Source: Gracilaria domingensis (lineage: Eukaryota > Rhodophyta > Florideophyceae > Gracilariales > Gracilariaceae). From it: a stretch of DNA of 64,000 nt. Position numbers and translations under genes: made by a program. The stretch is from assembly GCA_022539475.1 (NCBI GenBank), contig VCMS01000266.1, positions 1 through 64,000 on the forward strand, given 5' to 3'. The notes below the pieces were generated by a model that did not search any database, was not told the DNA's origin, and saw nothing but the letters and a program-made list of their open reading frames with translations. This document shows positions 63,501-64,000 of this stretch, in pieces. Numbering within the stretch: the first letter of the stretch is position 1; each line of letters begins with the position of its first letter.

Positions 63501-64000
63501 GTATCGAACGTTCTATTTGTTGTGTCTATGGGTAGCAATTGTGGGACGGGAAGGATCATATACGCAATTATGCTACGCTTCTCAGAAAACATTAAGAGAG
63601 CATACTGTATGATGTTGACCGCAGTTCAAGAATCAGCGTTTAAATGGGTCGGGAAGGACTCTATGAACATTCCTGTGGAGTACGATTCTTTGCTGAAATC
63701 CTCTCAAGCCGCAGATCTCCATTCTTACGCTGGCTACTACAGCTTGAGCCATGCATATCGGCAGCTTGTCTACAAAATGGGCCCTTTGCCTCCGGCACGA
63801 ATGATTCGACCGACAGCCTTCGTGTATTGGAACTATGTGAAAGGGGGAGTCGATGAGTTTAGTAGAGCAATGACTACTCTCTGTCGAACTAATTCTTCTG
63901 AGAACCCTATCGTGAGCATCATTGGACGACTTCTCTGCGCACAGGTTAACAATGCAGCTATTGTGCATCGTCTTTCTCTAGCGAAAGGAAGAGGAAAACT
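60567..64000 (+). CDS. Giant DDE transposase with inserted SAP-like motif and YqaJ-like nuclease (partial at window end)
   Basis: First ATG after an in-frame TGA; the frame then stays open for 1,144 codons to the window edge. Residues 1-200 are acidic and disordered. Residues 255-345 (FNVFLPEYVLSKL, NHFEMKGVIILHVL) resemble the N-terminal part of piggyBac-type domains. Proposed catalytic acids: Asp in FSLDDDHQ (392-394), Asp477 in IFASDRGYNGRE followed by GTHKRSLDYPF, and Asp1096 in YWNYVKGGVDEF, the GGVD of piggyBac/IS4-like enzymes. Between the second and third acids lie about 600 residues. They hold a SAP-like helix pair (NKNEILAALQAVG, LRKSQLIERLL; 750-778) and a PD-(D/E)XK signature: SPDAVLVL (Asp900) then WSVEVKTM (Glu918, Lys920), as in YqaJ-type nucleases. 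No break is seen, so it may be active. The domain calls are mine and need profile searches. Confidence 0.6.
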   Translation, partial: MNEIGRKCALRSNQIEAKLLSQDDSIMEYYGDENDPSRANRMEANPKSPSKHTTNPSDTDMEQNGSNRPRDESDSSYRPSDIGSETIDNGSGSNQSHSEQSSSNLSDCELWISDGEVRDLFEDHNLGECTGQGSQWISNIDEAQSIAVEDVWSSLFVDGVENILESNDDSTESEENKLYGMHTALQREQKDREGGLAEWDYGSPFQKLSIDIDNINSELGRRFVSEANQILHNVVREVQDQRRGTEVVTGTNLSRLSVFNVFLPEYVLSKLTENANRVLLARGEIPTNHFEMKGVIILHVLAASYSCSVGTITSKQNQEFFFQMGISYKRYSEIWSALSCTPSRRSRVERSGSGWSNFPTRANALITELEDELAAINRMYLFVPGVTIFSLDDDHQRLRSRAVAELTTLSHINNPQKAMGPVNNALCSALNPFFLASHYSRPRETITDVWERIIRLVQGVPTAGPVRPMTDSIFASDRGYNGRETIDYINDRLGATGIGTHKRSLDYPFVFGDGAIRKRHKGMVVTEKGCRAIYSARRKPKTPSGRWVEAAVYRESFSARIAAIYHNNERMFKATKFTLIPKTGYKNFRIAMEKGRFQVIFDRSRSHRQNEKHHHEDSIGVFLPQVKCDQALSHVRQITLLQSEDPGWFLARAFQFTSRTTYGFIKQLSIDHNDKMEAMALILKGTFVRRHTVSYPTSKEETKQILTDSCNRIFRVLNMNKTTSPRHENANEALSLVLTADVETINYTNKNEILAALQAVGHRQSQALRKSQLIERLLRLRDDVTHGRTTLGPMPAATITEEQREELLNKSFLQNMYKVSLNNWVMKPLVSTPGMKEGNFNEQQVLNALPAFFDKYEVIDGHLYGTEGRSLSPEKYSLQYIRKVGLISPTTERMVSDSPDAVLVLENDAKQHTVWSVEVKTMTSVRTIEEANKIRDKYSALSSIGNIGASESSLHLFHSMVPTSPYRLQCLHHCISLGVSNVLFVVSMGSNCGTGRIIYAIMLRFSENIKRAYCMMLTAVQESAFKWVGKDSMNIPVEYDSLLKSSQAADLHSYAGYYSLSHAYRQLVYKMGPLPPARMIRPTAFVYWNYVKGGVDEFSRAMTTLCRTNSSENPIVSIIGRLLCAQVNNAAIVHRLSLAKGRGK

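Noticed and set aside
1-64000. CRISPR array, rRNA or plasmid-type origin
   Set aside because: No regularly spaced short repeats with unique spacers and no rRNA-like sequence were seen; the gene content is eukaryotic nuclear.

Overview
The window is nuclear DNA of a eukaryote. The best fit is a multicellular red alga (Florideophyceae, Chondrus-like); this is inferred. Host genes are long and nearly intron-free, with small gaps, in a compact island bordered by decayed transposable elements, as reported for Chondrus crispus. The host set (STAG cohesin, POL5/MYBBP1A, TDP2, EDEM-type mannosidase, PPCDC, RPAIN, fatty-acid 2-hydroxylase, GT61) excludes bacteria. I found no rRNA, CRISPR array or convincing tRNA.

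Left mobile region (1-29.5 kb). A broken Ulp1/C48 protease lies at 0-1 kb. From about 4.4 to 19.2 kb is what may be one large composite DNA transposon. It holds subterminal repeats and a 110-bp foldback, a Plavaka/KDZ-type transposase (+), a convergent coiled-coil cargo gene (-), a fusion of a beta-class DNA amino-methyltransferase with a SET-like domain (-), a 2-oxoglutarate-oxygenase-like fragment (+), a multi-pass membrane protein (-) and a small coiled-coil gene (+). Most of these carry frameshifts or single in-frame stops; the methyltransferase-SET gene is intact. An orphan C-terminal piece of XRN1 follows (19.5-21.2 kb). Next comes a 5'-truncated Ty3/gypsy chromovirus (22.7-28.1 kb): integrase, a long hairpin-rich linker, a chromodomain, a 1.8-kb antisense ORF between two identical polypurine tracts, and a putative 3' LTR.

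Host gene island (30-56.2 kb): GT61 glycosyltransferase (-), fatty-acid 2-hydroxylase (+), POL5/MYBBP1A (+) convergent with STAG/Scc3 (-), a hypothetical coiled-coil protein (-), TDP2 (+) convergent with a 3-hydroxyisobutyrate-dehydrogenase-family enzyme (-), EDEM-like GH47 (+), a small secreted protein (-), and PPCDC (-) divergent from RPAIN (+). The functions are housekeeping: ribosome biogenesis, chromosome cohesion, DNA repair, CoA synthesis, ER quality control, sphingolipid and glycan metabolism.

Right mobile region (57-64 kb). A 5'-truncated LINE with an RNase H ORF is followed by a cluster of GGTGAG/CTCACC palindromes. Then comes an open frame of at least 1,144 codons, from 60567 off the window edge. 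It reads as a piggyBac/IS4-like DDE transposase whose catalytic core is split by a roughly 600-residue insert holding a SAP-like motif and a YqaJ-like PD-(D/E)XK nuclease. Together with the methyltransferase-SET fusion, this is the most likely undescribed system here.
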